The position numbers were made by a program, and so were the translations under genes. Below are positions 18,154 through 26,249 of a stretch of DNA of 64,000 nucleotides, piece by piece (within the stretch, counting starts at the first letter, position 1; every line of letters begins with the position of its first letter). Source of the DNA: Streptomonospora nanhaiensis (GTDB lineage Bacteria > Actinomycetota > Actinomycetes > Streptosporangiales > Streptosporangiaceae); contig NZ_CP113264.1 of the NCBI RefSeq assembly GCF_026642255.1, positions 6,696,001 to 6,760,000 of the forward strand, given 5' to 3'. Below the pieces are notes generated by a model, which saw only the letters and a program-made list of their open reading frames with translations, did not search any database and was not told the origin of the DNA.

Positions 18154-18939
18154 TCAGGTGTCCCTGCGCCGGTTCGCGCCGTGGGCGAGCAGGAGGAGCG
18201 CGACAGCCCACACCGCCAGGACCAGCAGCGCGGACCACGGGCTCGCGTGGCCCGGTCCCGCGATCCCCGCGAGCACGTGGACGGCCTCCCCCGGCAGGAA
18301 CGGCACGACCGCCGGCCCTCCCGGCAGCCAGCCCGCGACGGTGGGCGCGACCAGCAGGGCCGCCACCCCCGCCACGCCGCCCGCGGTGGACCGGGCGAGG
18401 TCGGCGAGGGCCACCGCGGCCGACGCGTAGAACGGGCCCATCAGCGAGGCGCCGAGCACGACCCGCCACACCGCCGGGTCGGTCGCGTCCCAGGCCGGGA
18501 GCCCGGAGAGCCACAGGACCAGCAGGCTGACCAGGGCCGCGCCGACCGCCGCCACGAGCGACACCGCCCAGGAGGCGGTTGCCGCGACCAGGGCCCTGGC
18601 GGCGAGCACGCGCCCCCGGGAGGGCGTGGCCGTGAACGTCGTCCGGATCATCCCCGTCGCGTACTCGCCCCCCGTGGCCGAGGCGGCGAGCACCGCCAGC
18701 ACCAGGGCGGCGGCGTCGACGCCGAGCAGTCCCGCGGTCAGCACGTCGAAGACGGGCTGCTCGGCCAGCGGGACGCCGGTCGTGGCGCCGAAGGTCAGGC
18801 AGAACAGGGCGGCGACCAGGAGCGCGAGCGCGACGGCTCCCGCCGCCGTCCGGCGGTTGCGGGGCAGGCCCGCCAACTTGGTCCACTCCGCCGCCACGGT
18901 GTCCCGGGCGGTGGGTCGACGGTGGTCCACGGCGGTCAT
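18154..18939 (-). CDS. ABC-2 type transporter permease
   Basis: 261 residues with about six transmembrane helices (for example VALALLVAALFCLTFGATTG, LVLAVLAASATGGEYATGMI and LLVLAVWAVALLLLAHGA). The GGEYATGMIRTTFTATPSRG stretch is typical of actinobacterial ABC-2 permeases that pair with a separate ATPase. ATG at 18939 overlaps the ATPase stop by four bases. Substrate is unknown; exporters of this type move lipids, peptides or drugs. Confidence 0.9.
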   Translation of the reverse strand: MTAVDHRRPTARDTVAAEWTKLAGLPRNRRTAAGAVALALLVAALFCLTFGATTGVPLAEQPVFDVLTAGLLGVDAAALVLAVLAASATGGEYATGMIRTTFTATPSRGRVLAARALVAATASWAVSLVAAVGAALVSLLVLWLSGLPAWDATDPAVWRVVLGASLMGPFYASAAVALADLARSTAGGVAGVAALLVAPTVAGWLPGGPAVVPFLPGEAVHVLAGIAGPGHASPWSALLVLAVWAVALLLLAHGANRRRDT

Positions 18940-19901
18940 CGGACCATTCCCCTTCCTTGCGGCTTCCGGGTGTTCGCGTCTGCGGCGCCGGGCTCCCCGG
19001 TCCGGCCCTCGTGTCGGCCCCGGCCCCGGGTGAGGGCCATGAACGCGTCCTCCAGCCGGGCCCGGACCGGCACCAGCTCGTGCACGGGGATCCCGTGCCG
19101 GGCGGCCAGGTCGCCCACCCGGGCGGCGTCGGCCCCGGTCACGGCGATCCGGCCGCCCCGTCCGCCGTCCACCGTCGCGCCCTCGCGGCGCAGCAGGGCG
19201 GCCAGTTCGTCCGCGCGCGGCGAGACGGCCTCGACCCGTGTTCCCGCACCGGTGGCGACCAGCTCGGCGAGGCCGACGTCCGCGACGAGCCTGCCGCCGC
19301 CGATGACCAGCACGTGGTCGGCGGTGGCCTCCATCTCGTTCATCAGGTGGCTGGACAGGAGGACGGTGCGCCCCTCCTCGGCGAACCCCTTCAGCAGGCG
19401 GCGCGTCCAGACGATGCCCTCGGGGTCCAGTCCGTTGAGGGGCTCGTCCAGCAGGAGCACGCCCGGGTCCCCGAGCAGCGCGGCGGCGATGCCGAGCCGC
19501 TGGCGCATCCCGAGCGAGTAGTGGCGGATCCGGCGTCCGCCGACCTCCTCCAGGCCGACGAGGCCGAGCACGTCGTCCACCCGCGCGCGGCCGATGCCGC
19601 CCGCGCGGGCCAGCCAGAGCAGGTGGTTCGCCCCCGTGCGCCCGGGGTCGACGGCGGCGGGGTCGAGCAGGGCCCCGACCTCCCGCGCGGGCGCGGCGAG
19701 ACGCCGGTACGCGGTCCCCCCGATCCGGGCGTCCCCCGAGGTGGGGGTGTCCAGGCCCAGGAGCATCCGCAGGGTCGTGCTCTTTCCGGCCCCGTTGGGG
19801 CCGAGGAAGCCCGTCACCCGGCCGGGGGCCACGGTGAAGGTCAGGCCGTCCACCGCCAGGTTCTCCCCGTACCTCTTGGTCAGTCCGCGAACGCTGATCA
19901 T
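18936..19901 (-). CDS. ABC transporter ATP-binding protein
   Basis: 321 residues, DrrA/CcmA-like ATPase. Walker A GPNGAGKST (residues ~34-42), Q-loop region, signature YSLGMRQRLGIA, Walker B VLLLDEPLNGLDP and H-loop SSHLMNEM are all intact. The C-terminal ~90 residues are a regulatory domain followed by a charged tail. It forms a two-gene exporter operon with the permease, convergent with the two-component system. Confidence 0.92.
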   Translation of the reverse strand: MISVRGLTKRYGENLAVDGLTFTVAPGRVTGFLGPNGAGKSTTLRMLLGLDTPTSGDARIGGTAYRRLAAPAREVGALLDPAAVDPGRTGANHLLWLARAGGIGRARVDDVLGLVGLEEVGGRRIRHYSLGMRQRLGIAAALLGDPGVLLLDEPLNGLDPEGIVWTRRLLKGFAEEGRTVLLSSHLMNEMEATADHVLVIGGGRLVADVGLAELVATGAGTRVEAVSPRADELAALLRREGATVDGGRGGRIAVTGADAARVGDLAARHGIPVHELVPVRARLEDAFMALTRGRGRHEGRTGEPGAADANTRKPQGRGMVR

Positions 19902-19978
19902 CGCTCTCCTCCGGTGTCTGCCTCCAGGCTGTCCCGGATCGGAGGGGAGGGCGTAGGCCGTCCGTCAGGAGGTGACCG

Positions 19979-19990
19979 TGACAGGTGTCA
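19979..19990. promoter_or_regulatory. Short palindrome between the ABC operon and kinase operon
   Basis: TGACA-GG-TGTCA, five-base arms, 78 bases upstream of the ABC ATPase start and 113 bases upstream of the kinase gene. It may be an operator for either operon; evidence is only its symmetry and position. Confidence 0.3.
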
Positions 19991-20054
19991 GGGGCGCCGC
20001 GGCGCCCCGGGCGGGGCTGCGCTCCCCCGGGCCCGGCTCCCCCTGGGCCGGGGG

Positions 20055-20060
20055 TAGCAT
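20055..20060 (+). promoter_or_regulatory. -10 element of the Ser/Thr kinase operon
   Basis: TAGCAT is 43 bases upstream of the GTG at 20103. A ribosome site GGAG (20095-20098) follows. No clear -35 was found. Confidence 0.35.
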
Positions 20061-20102
20061 TCTGACCCCCGCCCACCCCTTCGCCGGTCCCATCGGAGTC
20101 CC

Positions 20103-21851
20103 GTGTCGCCCCACCACCCGCCGTTCCCTCCCCTCCTCCCGGGCGACCCCCGGACGGTCGGGGGCTACCGCACCGTCGGCCGCCTGGGCAGCGGGGGCAT
20201 GGGCGCGGTCTACGCCGCCGCCGACCCCTCCGGCCGGCTGGTCGCCGTCAAACTGGTCCACGCCGACCTGGCCGCCGACCGCGACTTCCGGGCCCGGTTC
20301 CACCGGGAGGCCTCACTGGTCCGACGGGTGCTCAGCCCCTGCGTGCCGCGGTTCGTGGCGAGCGACACCCGGGCCGCGCAGCCGTGGCTCGCCACCGAGT
20401 ACGTTCCGGGCCCGACCCTGCGGCGGCACGTGGACGAACACGGGCCGCTGTCCGGCGCCCCGCTGCACGCCTTCGCCACCGGTGTCGCGGAGGCGCTGCG
20501 GGCCGTCCACGCCGCCGGGATCGTCCACCGCGACCTCAAGCCCGGCAACGTCGTCCTCTCCGGGGACGGGCCCAAGGTGCTGGACTTCGGCATCGCCCGC
20601 GCCCTGGACGAGACCGCGATCACGCGCACCGGCGGCCTGTTCGGCACTCCGGGGTGGGTCGCCCCGGAACTGCTGCGCGGAGCGCCGCCCGGCCCGGCCG
20701 CCGACGTGTTCGCGTGGGGCGGCCTGGTGGCCTTCGCCGCCACCGGCCGGGCCCCGTTCGGGGCGGGGTCCGCCGAGTCCGCCGCCCTGCGCGTCCTGGA
20801 GGGCGAGCCCGACCTCGACGGCGTGCCGGAGAACCTGCTCGGACTCGTGCGGGGCGCGCTCGCCCGCGACCCCGGCCGACGCCTCACCGTCCCCGCGCTC
20901 CTGGCGGGCCTCCTCGGGCCGCGCCTCGACGCCGGCGCCGGCCACGAGGAGACGACCGCCCTGGTCACCGTGGTGATCGCGGACGGATGGGAGGCGCCGC
21001 CGGCCACGGCCGTACCGGCCCCTCCCCCGACCCGCCCCTCCGCGCCCCCCGCCCGGAGAGCGGGCCGTCCGCCCGGACGTCCCGGTCGCGGGGGCCGCCC
21101 GTGGACGGCGGTCGGCGCCGCGCTCGCCGCGCTCGTGCTGGTCGTCGGGGGCTCCTGGTACGCGGGGGACCGCTTCGGCCGGGCGGGCCAGGCCGCGGAG
21201 GGCGACGACGGGGGCGACGGCGCCCCGGCCTCCCCCTCCGGGGAGCTGGCGGTGACCGTCCCCGGCGACAACGTGATGATGGTCCTCGCGGACCCCTCCG
21301 GGGGCATGGGGGCCGCCGACGGGTTCGCCGGGTGGACGTACGAGCCGCCCGAGGGGTTCGCCCGCGAGGACCACGCCATCGCGACCATGAACATCTACGT
21401 CACCTACCTCGACACCGCCGCCATGGAGGAGTCGGACGGCCTCACCGTCAGCGGGGACATCACCTACCTGCCCGAGAGCGGCGGCTACACGCTCCGCTCC
21501 GACGACATCACCCTCTACGAGGTCGGCCCCGGCCTGGAGTCCGTGCCCGAGGACCCCGACGACGGCAGGGAGGGCTACCGCGTGGAGGGCCGGACGCTCG
21601 CGGAGCTGACGCCGTCCGACCCCACCGCCGAGTTCTCGTTCGACGTGCCCGACGCGCCCAGCTCCGTCCTGGTCGCCTACCGCCCCGACCCCGGGGAGGC
21701 CCCGAGCGGGGAGTACGCGGCGGTGCGGAGCCAGGGCGCCTACATGTGCGGGACCGCCTGGACCCAGATCTCGACGAGCACCATGGACGGGTCGTTCGAC
21801 GGCGACCCCTGCCCCACCTTCGACTCGGTGGCGGGCGAGGAGGGCCTGTGA
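20103..21851 (+). CDS. Transmembrane Ser/Thr protein kinase (first of a pair)
   Basis: 582 residues, PknB-like. Kinase domain at residues ~20-270: glycine loop GSGGMGAVYA, catalytic Lys50, VHRDLKPGNVVL with Asp144, DFG at 161-163 and activation segment TAITRTGGLFGTPGWVAPE with phosphorylatable Thr. A Pro/Arg/Gly-rich juxtamembrane stretch precedes one transmembrane helix (about 334-353). The ~225-residue extracytoplasmic part is acidic, has no PASTA repeats and matches no family I recognise; it contains two Cys near the end. GTG start with GGAG four bases upstream. Overlaps the next kinase gene by four bases, so both are made together. Confidence 0.92.
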   Translation: MSPHHPPFPPLLPGDPRTVGGYRTVGRLGSGGMGAVYAAADPSGRLVAVKLVHADLAADRDFRARFHREASLVRRVLSPCVPRFVASDTRAAQPWLATEYVPGPTLRRHVDEHGPLSGAPLHAFATGVAEALRAVHAAGIVHRDLKPGNVVLSGDGPKVLDFGIARALDETAITRTGGLFGTPGWVAPELLRGAPPGPAADVFAWGGLVAFAATGRAPFGAGSAESAALRVLEGEPDLDGVPENLLGLVRGALARDPGRRLTVPALLAGLLGPRLDAGAGHEETTALVTVVIADGWEAPPATAVPAPPPTRPSAPPARRAGRPPGRPGRGGRPWTAVGAALAALVLVVGGSWYAGDRFGRAGQAAEGDDGGDGAPASPSGELAVTVPGDNVMMVLADPSGGMGAADGFAGWTYEPPEGFAREDHAIATMNIYVTYLDTAAMEESDGLTVSGDITYLPESGGYTLRSDDITLYEVGPGLESVPEDPDDGREGYRVEGRTLAELTPSDPTAEFSFDVPDAPSSVLVAYRPDPGEAPSGEYAAVRSQGAYMCGTAWTQISTSTMDGSFDGDPCPTFDSVAGEEGL

Positions 21852-23425
21852 GCTTCGCACCCGTCCGCCCCGGCGACCCTGCCGCCGTGGGCGCCTTCCG
21901 TGTCGTGGGCCGGATCGGCAGCGGGGGCATGGGCACCGTCTACGCGGGCACGGCCGGGCGGGGCGGTTACGTCGCCGTCAAGGTCATCCGGGCCGACCTG
22001 GCGGAGGACCCCGCCCTGAGGGACCGCTTCACGCGCGAGGTCCGCCTGCTCCGACGCGTGCGCAGCCGCGCCGTGCCCTCCTTCGTCGCGGCCGGTGCCG
22101 ACGGCGGGAACCCGTGGCTGGCCACGGAGTTCGTGCCCGGCCGGACCCTGTCCGACCACGTGCGGAGCCACGGGCCGCTCACCGGCCCCCCGCTCGACGG
22201 GTTGGCGGTCGGGACCGCCGAGGCGCTGCGCGCCGTCCACGCCGCCGGGATCGTCCACCGCGACCTCAAGCCCGGCAACGTGATGCTCTCCCCCGAGGGG
22301 CCGAAGGTGCTGGACTTCGGCATCTCGCGGGCCCTGGACGAGACCGTGCTGACCAGGACCGGGGGGCTCTTCGGCACGCCCGGGTGGATCGCGCCCGAGC
22401 TGCTGCGCGGAGCGCCGCCCTCCCCCGCCGCCGACGTGTTCGCGTGGGGCGCGCTGGTCGCCCACGCCGCGTCCGGGCGTCCGCCGTTCGGGACGGGGCC
22501 GGCGGACGCGCTCGTGTACCGGGTGCTCAGGGAGGAGCCCGACCTGTCCGCGGTCCCGGCCCGGCTGCTCCCGCTCGTGGCAGCCGCCCTGGGCAAGGAG
22601 CCGGGGCGCAGGCCCACCGCGGCCCGGCTGGTGTCGTCCCTCACGGGGACCCCCGCCGACCTGCCCTCGGACGAGGTGGCGGCGTGCGTCGACAGGGCCC
22701 TGGACCGCTCCTGGCGTGAGATCCGGGCGGTCCTCCCCGCCGCGCCCCGGCCCCGGCGCTCCCGCGCGCTCCTCGCCGCGGGCGCCGCCCTGCTCCTCGT
22801 ACTGGCCGTGGCGGCGGGTACGGTGGCGGCCCGCGTCCTCGCCCCCGGAGCCGGGCCGGGCGGAGCTGCGGACGGGCCCGCGCCGGACGCGGCCGGGGCC
22901 GACGCGGAGGCGCACGCCGGCTGGACGCGGTCGGACGTCCGGACGGACGGTCACAACGTCGAGTGGTGGGCCGAGTCCCGGACCGGCGCCGACCTGGTGG
23001 TGAACCCCGCCGAGGCGGCCCCCGAAGACCGGCCGTCCTTCGCGGCCTCGCCCGACTCGTTCGAGAGCACGTTCAGCATGTCCGTGGACTCGGTCGACGC
23101 GACCCCCGGCGGCGTCCGGTTCGCGTTCACCGTCGACCTCATGGAGGTCGCGCTCGGCGACGACGTCCCGTCGATGCTCGCCGTCACCGCCGGGGAGGAG
23201 CCACTGGCGCCGTCCGGGGTGGAGGCCGACGGGGAGATCGGGGCGGGCAGCGCGTTCGCGGTCACCTTCGACGGGGCGCCCGACGAGGGCCTGCTCGTCC
23301 TCGCGAGCCCGGGCTACGTCCCGAACGTGTCCGGGGTCCCGCCGACCGGGCTCTGCTACGACGCGTCCGAGCGGCCCCTGTCCTCCGACCTTTCCTCGTG
23401 CGACGGGGGGACCGCCACCGGGTAG
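21848..23425 (+). CDS. Transmembrane Ser/Thr protein kinase (second of a pair)
   Basis: 525 residues, a paralogue of the preceding kinase with the same order: glycine loop GSGGMGTVYA, Lys45, VHRDLKPGNVML with Asp139, DFG at 156-158 and the near-identical activation segment TRTGGLFGTPGWIAPELLRG. One transmembrane helix lies at about 306-327. The extracytoplasmic domain (~195 residues) differs from that of the neighbour, with FESTFSMSVDSVDATPGGVR-like beta-rich sequence and two Cys near the C-terminus. GTG start overlaps the upstream stop (GTGA). Tandem duplication followed by divergence of the sensor domains is the likely history. Confidence 0.92.
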   Translation: MSFAPVRPGDPAAVGAFRVVGRIGSGGMGTVYAGTAGRGGYVAVKVIRADLAEDPALRDRFTREVRLLRRVRSRAVPSFVAAGADGGNPWLATEFVPGRTLSDHVRSHGPLTGPPLDGLAVGTAEALRAVHAAGIVHRDLKPGNVMLSPEGPKVLDFGISRALDETVLTRTGGLFGTPGWIAPELLRGAPPSPAADVFAWGALVAHAASGRPPFGTGPADALVYRVLREEPDLSAVPARLLPLVAAALGKEPGRRPTAARLVSSLTGTPADLPSDEVAACVDRALDRSWREIRAVLPAAPRPRRSRALLAAGAALLLVLAVAAGTVAARVLAPGAGPGGAADGPAPDAAGADAEAHAGWTRSDVRTDGHNVEWWAESRTGADLVVNPAEAAPEDRPSFAASPDSFESTFSMSVDSVDATPGGVRFAFTVDLMEVALGDDVPSMLAVTAGEEPLAPSGVEADGEIGAGSAFAVTFDGAPDEGLLVLASPGYVPNVSGVPPTGLCYDASERPLSSDLSSCDGGTATG

Positions 23426-23480
23426 GGCGTGACGGCACCGGTGTCCTCGCCGACGGGAAGGACGCGCAGCTCCTCAGCGG

Positions 23481-23702
23481 TCACCCGGTTGGCCCGTCGT
23501 CCTCGAAGTAGAGCTCCAACGCCTCGGCGAGAGCGGCCAGCGCCTCCTCCTCGGTCTCGCCCTGCGAGGCCGCCCCGACGCCCACCGCGTGCGCCACGTA
23601 CCCTCCGGCCCGCGGGTCGTGGCGAAGGATCCGGTCGCCCGGATCCGTGCCCGCCACAAGGTGTCCGGCGTCGGGAAGGCGCGCCCGACCCCGGCCCGTC
23701 AC
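23481..23702 (-). CDS. Small HicB-like (UPF0150) antitoxin-fold protein
   Basis: 73 residues. Residues ~26-70 resemble the HicB/UPF0150 fold: HDPRAGGYVAHAVGVG, then ASQGETEEEALAALAEALEL, matching the usual pattern of a GGYVA strand, a QGDTEEEA turn and an amphipathic helix. There is no DNA-binding tail and no HicA toxin gene nearby. GTG at 23702 overlaps the stop of the upstream DUF6247 gene (GTGA), which sets the start and shows co-translation. It may be an orphan HicB-like partner of the DUF6247 protein. Function is inferred from fold only. Confidence 0.7.
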   Translation of the reverse strand: MTGRGRARLPDAGHLVAGTDPGDRILRHDPRAGGYVAHAVGVGAASQGETEEEALAALAEALELYFEDDGPTG

Positions 23703-24064
23703 CGGCCGACCCGCTGGGCGGCCTCGCCGATCATCTGCGCGGCTTCCTTCGCCGCGTCCCGGGCCGCGTCGGCATCGGAGGCCCCGCCCACAATCCCCTC
23801 CAGCTCGCGGAGGCGGTCGGCACGCCGACGACAGCTCCGGAGTTCGACGAACACCGCCCATCGGAAAAGACAGGTGTGCAAGGGAACGGCGCTGCCGGTC
23901 CGCAGCGCTTCGTGCGACGCCCGGTGGAACTCGGCGTCGAAGCGAACGGACTCCGCCGGGTCGATCCCGGAAAGCGCGTCCCTGAGCGCCTTTTCGGTCA
24001 GGGGAGGCGTCGGGAACAGCGGTTGGTCGTGGCCGACAGTTCCACGAGCGGTCTCCGAACCCAT
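23699..24064 (-). CDS. DUF6247 family protein
   Basis: 121 residues. The family core is visible: LTEKALRDALSGIDPAESVR, FDAEFHRASHEALRTGSAVP and LFRWAVFVELRS. DUF6247 proteins are small actinobacterial proteins often encoded just upstream of a toxin-antitoxin-like gene, here a HicB-like one with which it overlaps by four bases. ATG at 24064 is chosen because a GGGGAATGGG ribosome-site-like sequence precedes it; an ATG at 24151 would add a Pro/Arg-rich segment outside the family. The pair may act as a regulatory or toxin-antitoxin-type module, which is unproven. Confidence 0.72.
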   Translation of the reverse strand: MGSETARGTVGHDQPLFPTPPLTEKALRDALSGIDPAESVRFDAEFHRASHEALRTGSAVPLHTCLFRWAVFVELRSCRRRADRLRELEGIVGGASDADAARDAAKEAAQMIGEAAQRVGR

Positions 24065-24367
24065 CCCATTCCCCGATCCCGGACGCGAGCAGGGCCCCGG
24101 GGCAGCGGTCCGCCGCCGGTTCACGGCAAGTCGCCCCACGGGGGCTCGCACACACCTGCGCGGCCCGTCCCCGTGCGCCGGAGGCCGAACTCTCCCCAGG
24201 CTAGCGTGGCCGTCTCACGGAGAGGCGGCAACCGGGGAACGGAGCCGTCCGCCGTGGCCCCCGAGGCGCCACCCCGGGCCCACCGCCGAGAAGGGCCGTC
24301 TGCTGTGCTTCGGGGAGGACCGGGCGACCGTGCCCGGCGCCCTCCACGGATCGGAAGGAATCCTCTG
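24065..24367. other. Divergent intergenic region, no gene seen
   Basis: 303 bases between the DUF6247 gene and the divergent PrpB-like gene. No ORF of merit, no strong hairpin and no clear palindrome were noticed. A ribosome site GGAAGGAA (about 24350-24358) serves the right-hand gene. Confidence 0.4.
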
Positions 24368-25261
24368 ATGCTGCACGCCCGTACCGCCCCGCACGAGAAG
24401 CGCCGCGTCCTGCGCGAGGCCCTGTCCTCGGGACGCCTGATGCGCGTTCCCGGCGCGGTCAACCCGCTCACCGCGGTGCTGATCCAGGAACTCGGCTTCG
24501 ACGGCGCGTACGTGTCGGGCGCGGTCGTGGCCGCCGACCTGGCCCTGCCCGACATCGGTCTGACCACGCTGTCCGAGGTCGCGACGCGGGGCGGACAGAT
24601 CGCCCGGGTGACCGACCTGCCCACGCTCATCGACGCGGACACGGGCTTCGGGGAGCCCATGAACGCGGCCCGCACCGTCCAGGCCCTGGAGGACGCGGGC
24701 CTCGCCGGGTGCCACCTGGAGGACCAGGTGAACCCCAAGCGCTGCGGCCACCTGGACGGCAAGGCGGTCGTCGGCGCCGACGAGATGGTCCGGCGGATCC
24801 GGGCGGCGGTGGGCGCCCGGCGCGACGACGGGTTCGTGATCTGCGCGCGCACCGACGCCGCCGCGGTCGAGGGCCTGGACGCCGCGATCGAGCGCGCGCG
24901 GGCCTACGTGGACGCGGGCGCCGACATGGTCTTCCCTGAGGCGATGCGCGGACCCGCCGACTTCGAGGCGTTCCGCGCGGCGGTGGACGTGCCGCTGCTC
25001 GCCAACATGACCGAGTTCGGCAAGAGCGAGCTGCTGACCGCCGGACAGCTGGAGTCCCTCGGGATGAACATGGTGATCTACCCGGTCACCACGCTCCGCC
25101 TGGCCATGGGCGCGGTCGAGGACGGGCTGCGGACCCTGCGCGACGAGGGCACCCAGGCGGGCCTGGTCGACCGGATGCAGACCCGCAAGCGCCTCTACGA
25201 ACTGCTCGACTACCCCGCCTACAACGCCTTCGACGGCGGCGTCTTCGACTTCACGGTCTGA
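24368..25261 (+). CDS. prpB: 2-methylisocitrate lyase / PEP mutase superfamily enzyme
   Basis: 297 residues, normal for PrpB, which cleaves 2-methylisocitrate to pyruvate and succinate in the methylcitrate cycle for propionyl-CoA. Family features: SGAVVAADLALPDIGLTT, the metal-binding DADTGFGEPMNAARTV, the catalytic-loop NPKRCGHLDGK with its Cys, ICARTDAAAVEGLDAAIERA and LANMTEFGKSE. prpC and prpD are not adjacent, so the gene stands alone and a related activity (for example oxaloacetate decarboxylase) cannot be excluded. ATG preceded by GGAAGGAA. Hairpin follows the stop. Confidence 0.88.
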   Translation: MLHARTAPHEKRRVLREALSSGRLMRVPGAVNPLTAVLIQELGFDGAYVSGAVVAADLALPDIGLTTLSEVATRGGQIARVTDLPTLIDADTGFGEPMNAARTVQALEDAGLAGCHLEDQVNPKRCGHLDGKAVVGADEMVRRIRAAVGARRDDGFVICARTDAAAVEGLDAAIERARAYVDAGADMVFPEAMRGPADFEAFRAAVDVPLLANMTEFGKSELLTAGQLESLGMNMVIYPVTTLRLAMGAVEDGLRTLRDEGTQAGLVDRMQTRKRLYELLDYPAYNAFDGGVFDFTV

Positions 25262-25321
25262 ACGGTCGCGGTGGGACGGTGGTCGGCACGGCGATCGGCG
25301 GGGCCCTGCCGGGCGGTCCCG

Positions 25322-25359
25322 CCCGGGGAGTCCGTCGCGCGGACGGCGGGCTCCCCGGG
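25322..25359. terminator. Shared terminator of convergent genes
   Basis: 9-bp GC stem plus an inner 4-bp stem, lying between the PrpB-like stop (25261) and the convergent stop at 25372. Symmetry suggests it serves both strands. Confidence 0.6.
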
Positions 25360-25371
25360 ACGCCGGAACGG

Positions 25372-25935
25372 CTAGTGGCCGCCCGGGCCGGGCTGGTTCG
25401 GCTGCCCCGGATATCCGGGCTGCCCGAGGTGGCCGGGGTATCCGCCCTGGCCGGGGTGGCCCGGCTGCGGGTAGCCGCCCTGGACCGGCGGGTGGCCGGC
25501 GGGGGCGTTCGGGTCGGTGGCCCGGAACCACTCCTTCGAGGACGGGCTCTCGATCAGGCACAGCACGGAGATCGCCAGGCCCAGCCCGAGTGCGGGGTTG
25601 GAGCCGGTCAGGATGCTGAGGACCGCGTTGGCCAGCGCGAGGCCGATCACGACGCGCAGGAGGTTGCGGGCCCGGGGGCCGCCCTTGCCCATGTCCGCGA
25701 TGACGTAGACCTCGAAGGCGGTGATGAGGAGGCCGATGACCAGGACCGCCACGAGGGCCGCCATGGGCATGCCCGCCTCGGCCTCGACCTCGGCGGCGGG
25801 CAGCGTCATGAGGACGAGGAGGCCGAGGAAGGCCGCCCCGTAGAGGAGGACGGCGATGACCGCCCGGATGATCAGGATGACCCTGACCGCCTTGAGGGCG
25901 GTCGGCATGGGAGGTCTGGGAGCAGGGGGATACAC
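25372..25935 (-). CDS. Small membrane protein with Gly/Pro/Tyr-rich tail
   Basis: 187 residues, family not recognised. Four hydrophobic helices are visible: VILIIRAVIAVLLYGAAFLG, MPMAALVAVLVIGLLITAFE, LRVVIGLALANAVLSIL and LGLGLAISVLCLIE. The C-terminal ~50 residues are cytoplasmic-like and repetitive (GGYPQPGHPGQGGYPGHLGQ), a low-complexity tail common in actinobacterial membrane proteins. The GTG at 25935 has AAGGA eight bases upstream and is preferred over the distant ATG at 26169. The 314-bp region upstream is shared with the divergent GH64 gene. Confidence 0.75.
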   Translation of the reverse strand: MYPPAPRPPMPTALKAVRVILIIRAVIAVLLYGAAFLGLLVLMTLPAAEVEAEAGMPMAALVAVLVIGLLITAFEVYVIADMGKGGPRARNLLRVVIGLALANAVLSILTGSNPALGLGLAISVLCLIESPSSKEWFRATDPNAPAGHPPVQGGYPQPGHPGQGGYPGHLGQPGYPGQPNQPGPGGH

Positions 25936-26184
25936 GGGGAGGTTCCTTGTCGTCGGGATCACGGACGTTCCGCGGGCGTTGCCGGGGATACGACTCCGGG
26001 GCGCACCCGACGGTTCCCTCCCGAGGGTACGGCCCCTCCCCGGAAGCGGTCGGCCGCGCCCGCGACGCGCCGCCACAGGGGGTCCGAGCATTCCGCCCCC
26101 ACCATGAAGAGTGACCTGCATCACATATACTGCCTCCCGCCTCGGAAAACTCCCCCGCACCAGAAGCACGCACCGTTACCCCTG

Positions 26185-26216
26185 TTGACTCAAGCGTGAC
26201 TAAATGATCACTTAGT
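26185..26216 (+). promoter_or_regulatory. Promoter and palindromic operator of the glucanase gene
   Basis: A TTGACT -35 (26185-26190) is followed by ACTAAATGATCACTTAGT (26199-26216), an 18-bp palindrome with a single mismatched pair located where the -10 should be. This is the most AT-rich spot in the intergenic region. It looks like a repressor site for the GH64 gene. No adjacent regulator gene is assigned. Confidence 0.5.
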
Positions 26217-26249
26217 TTCCAGTCTCTGACCCGCTACCAAGGAGACCTC

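Noticed and set aside
23481..24155. A single 224-codon protein covering the HicB-like region
   Set aside because: Its N-terminal two thirds are a shadow of the DUF6247 gene in another frame; the GTGA overlap at 23699-23702 marks two separate genes.
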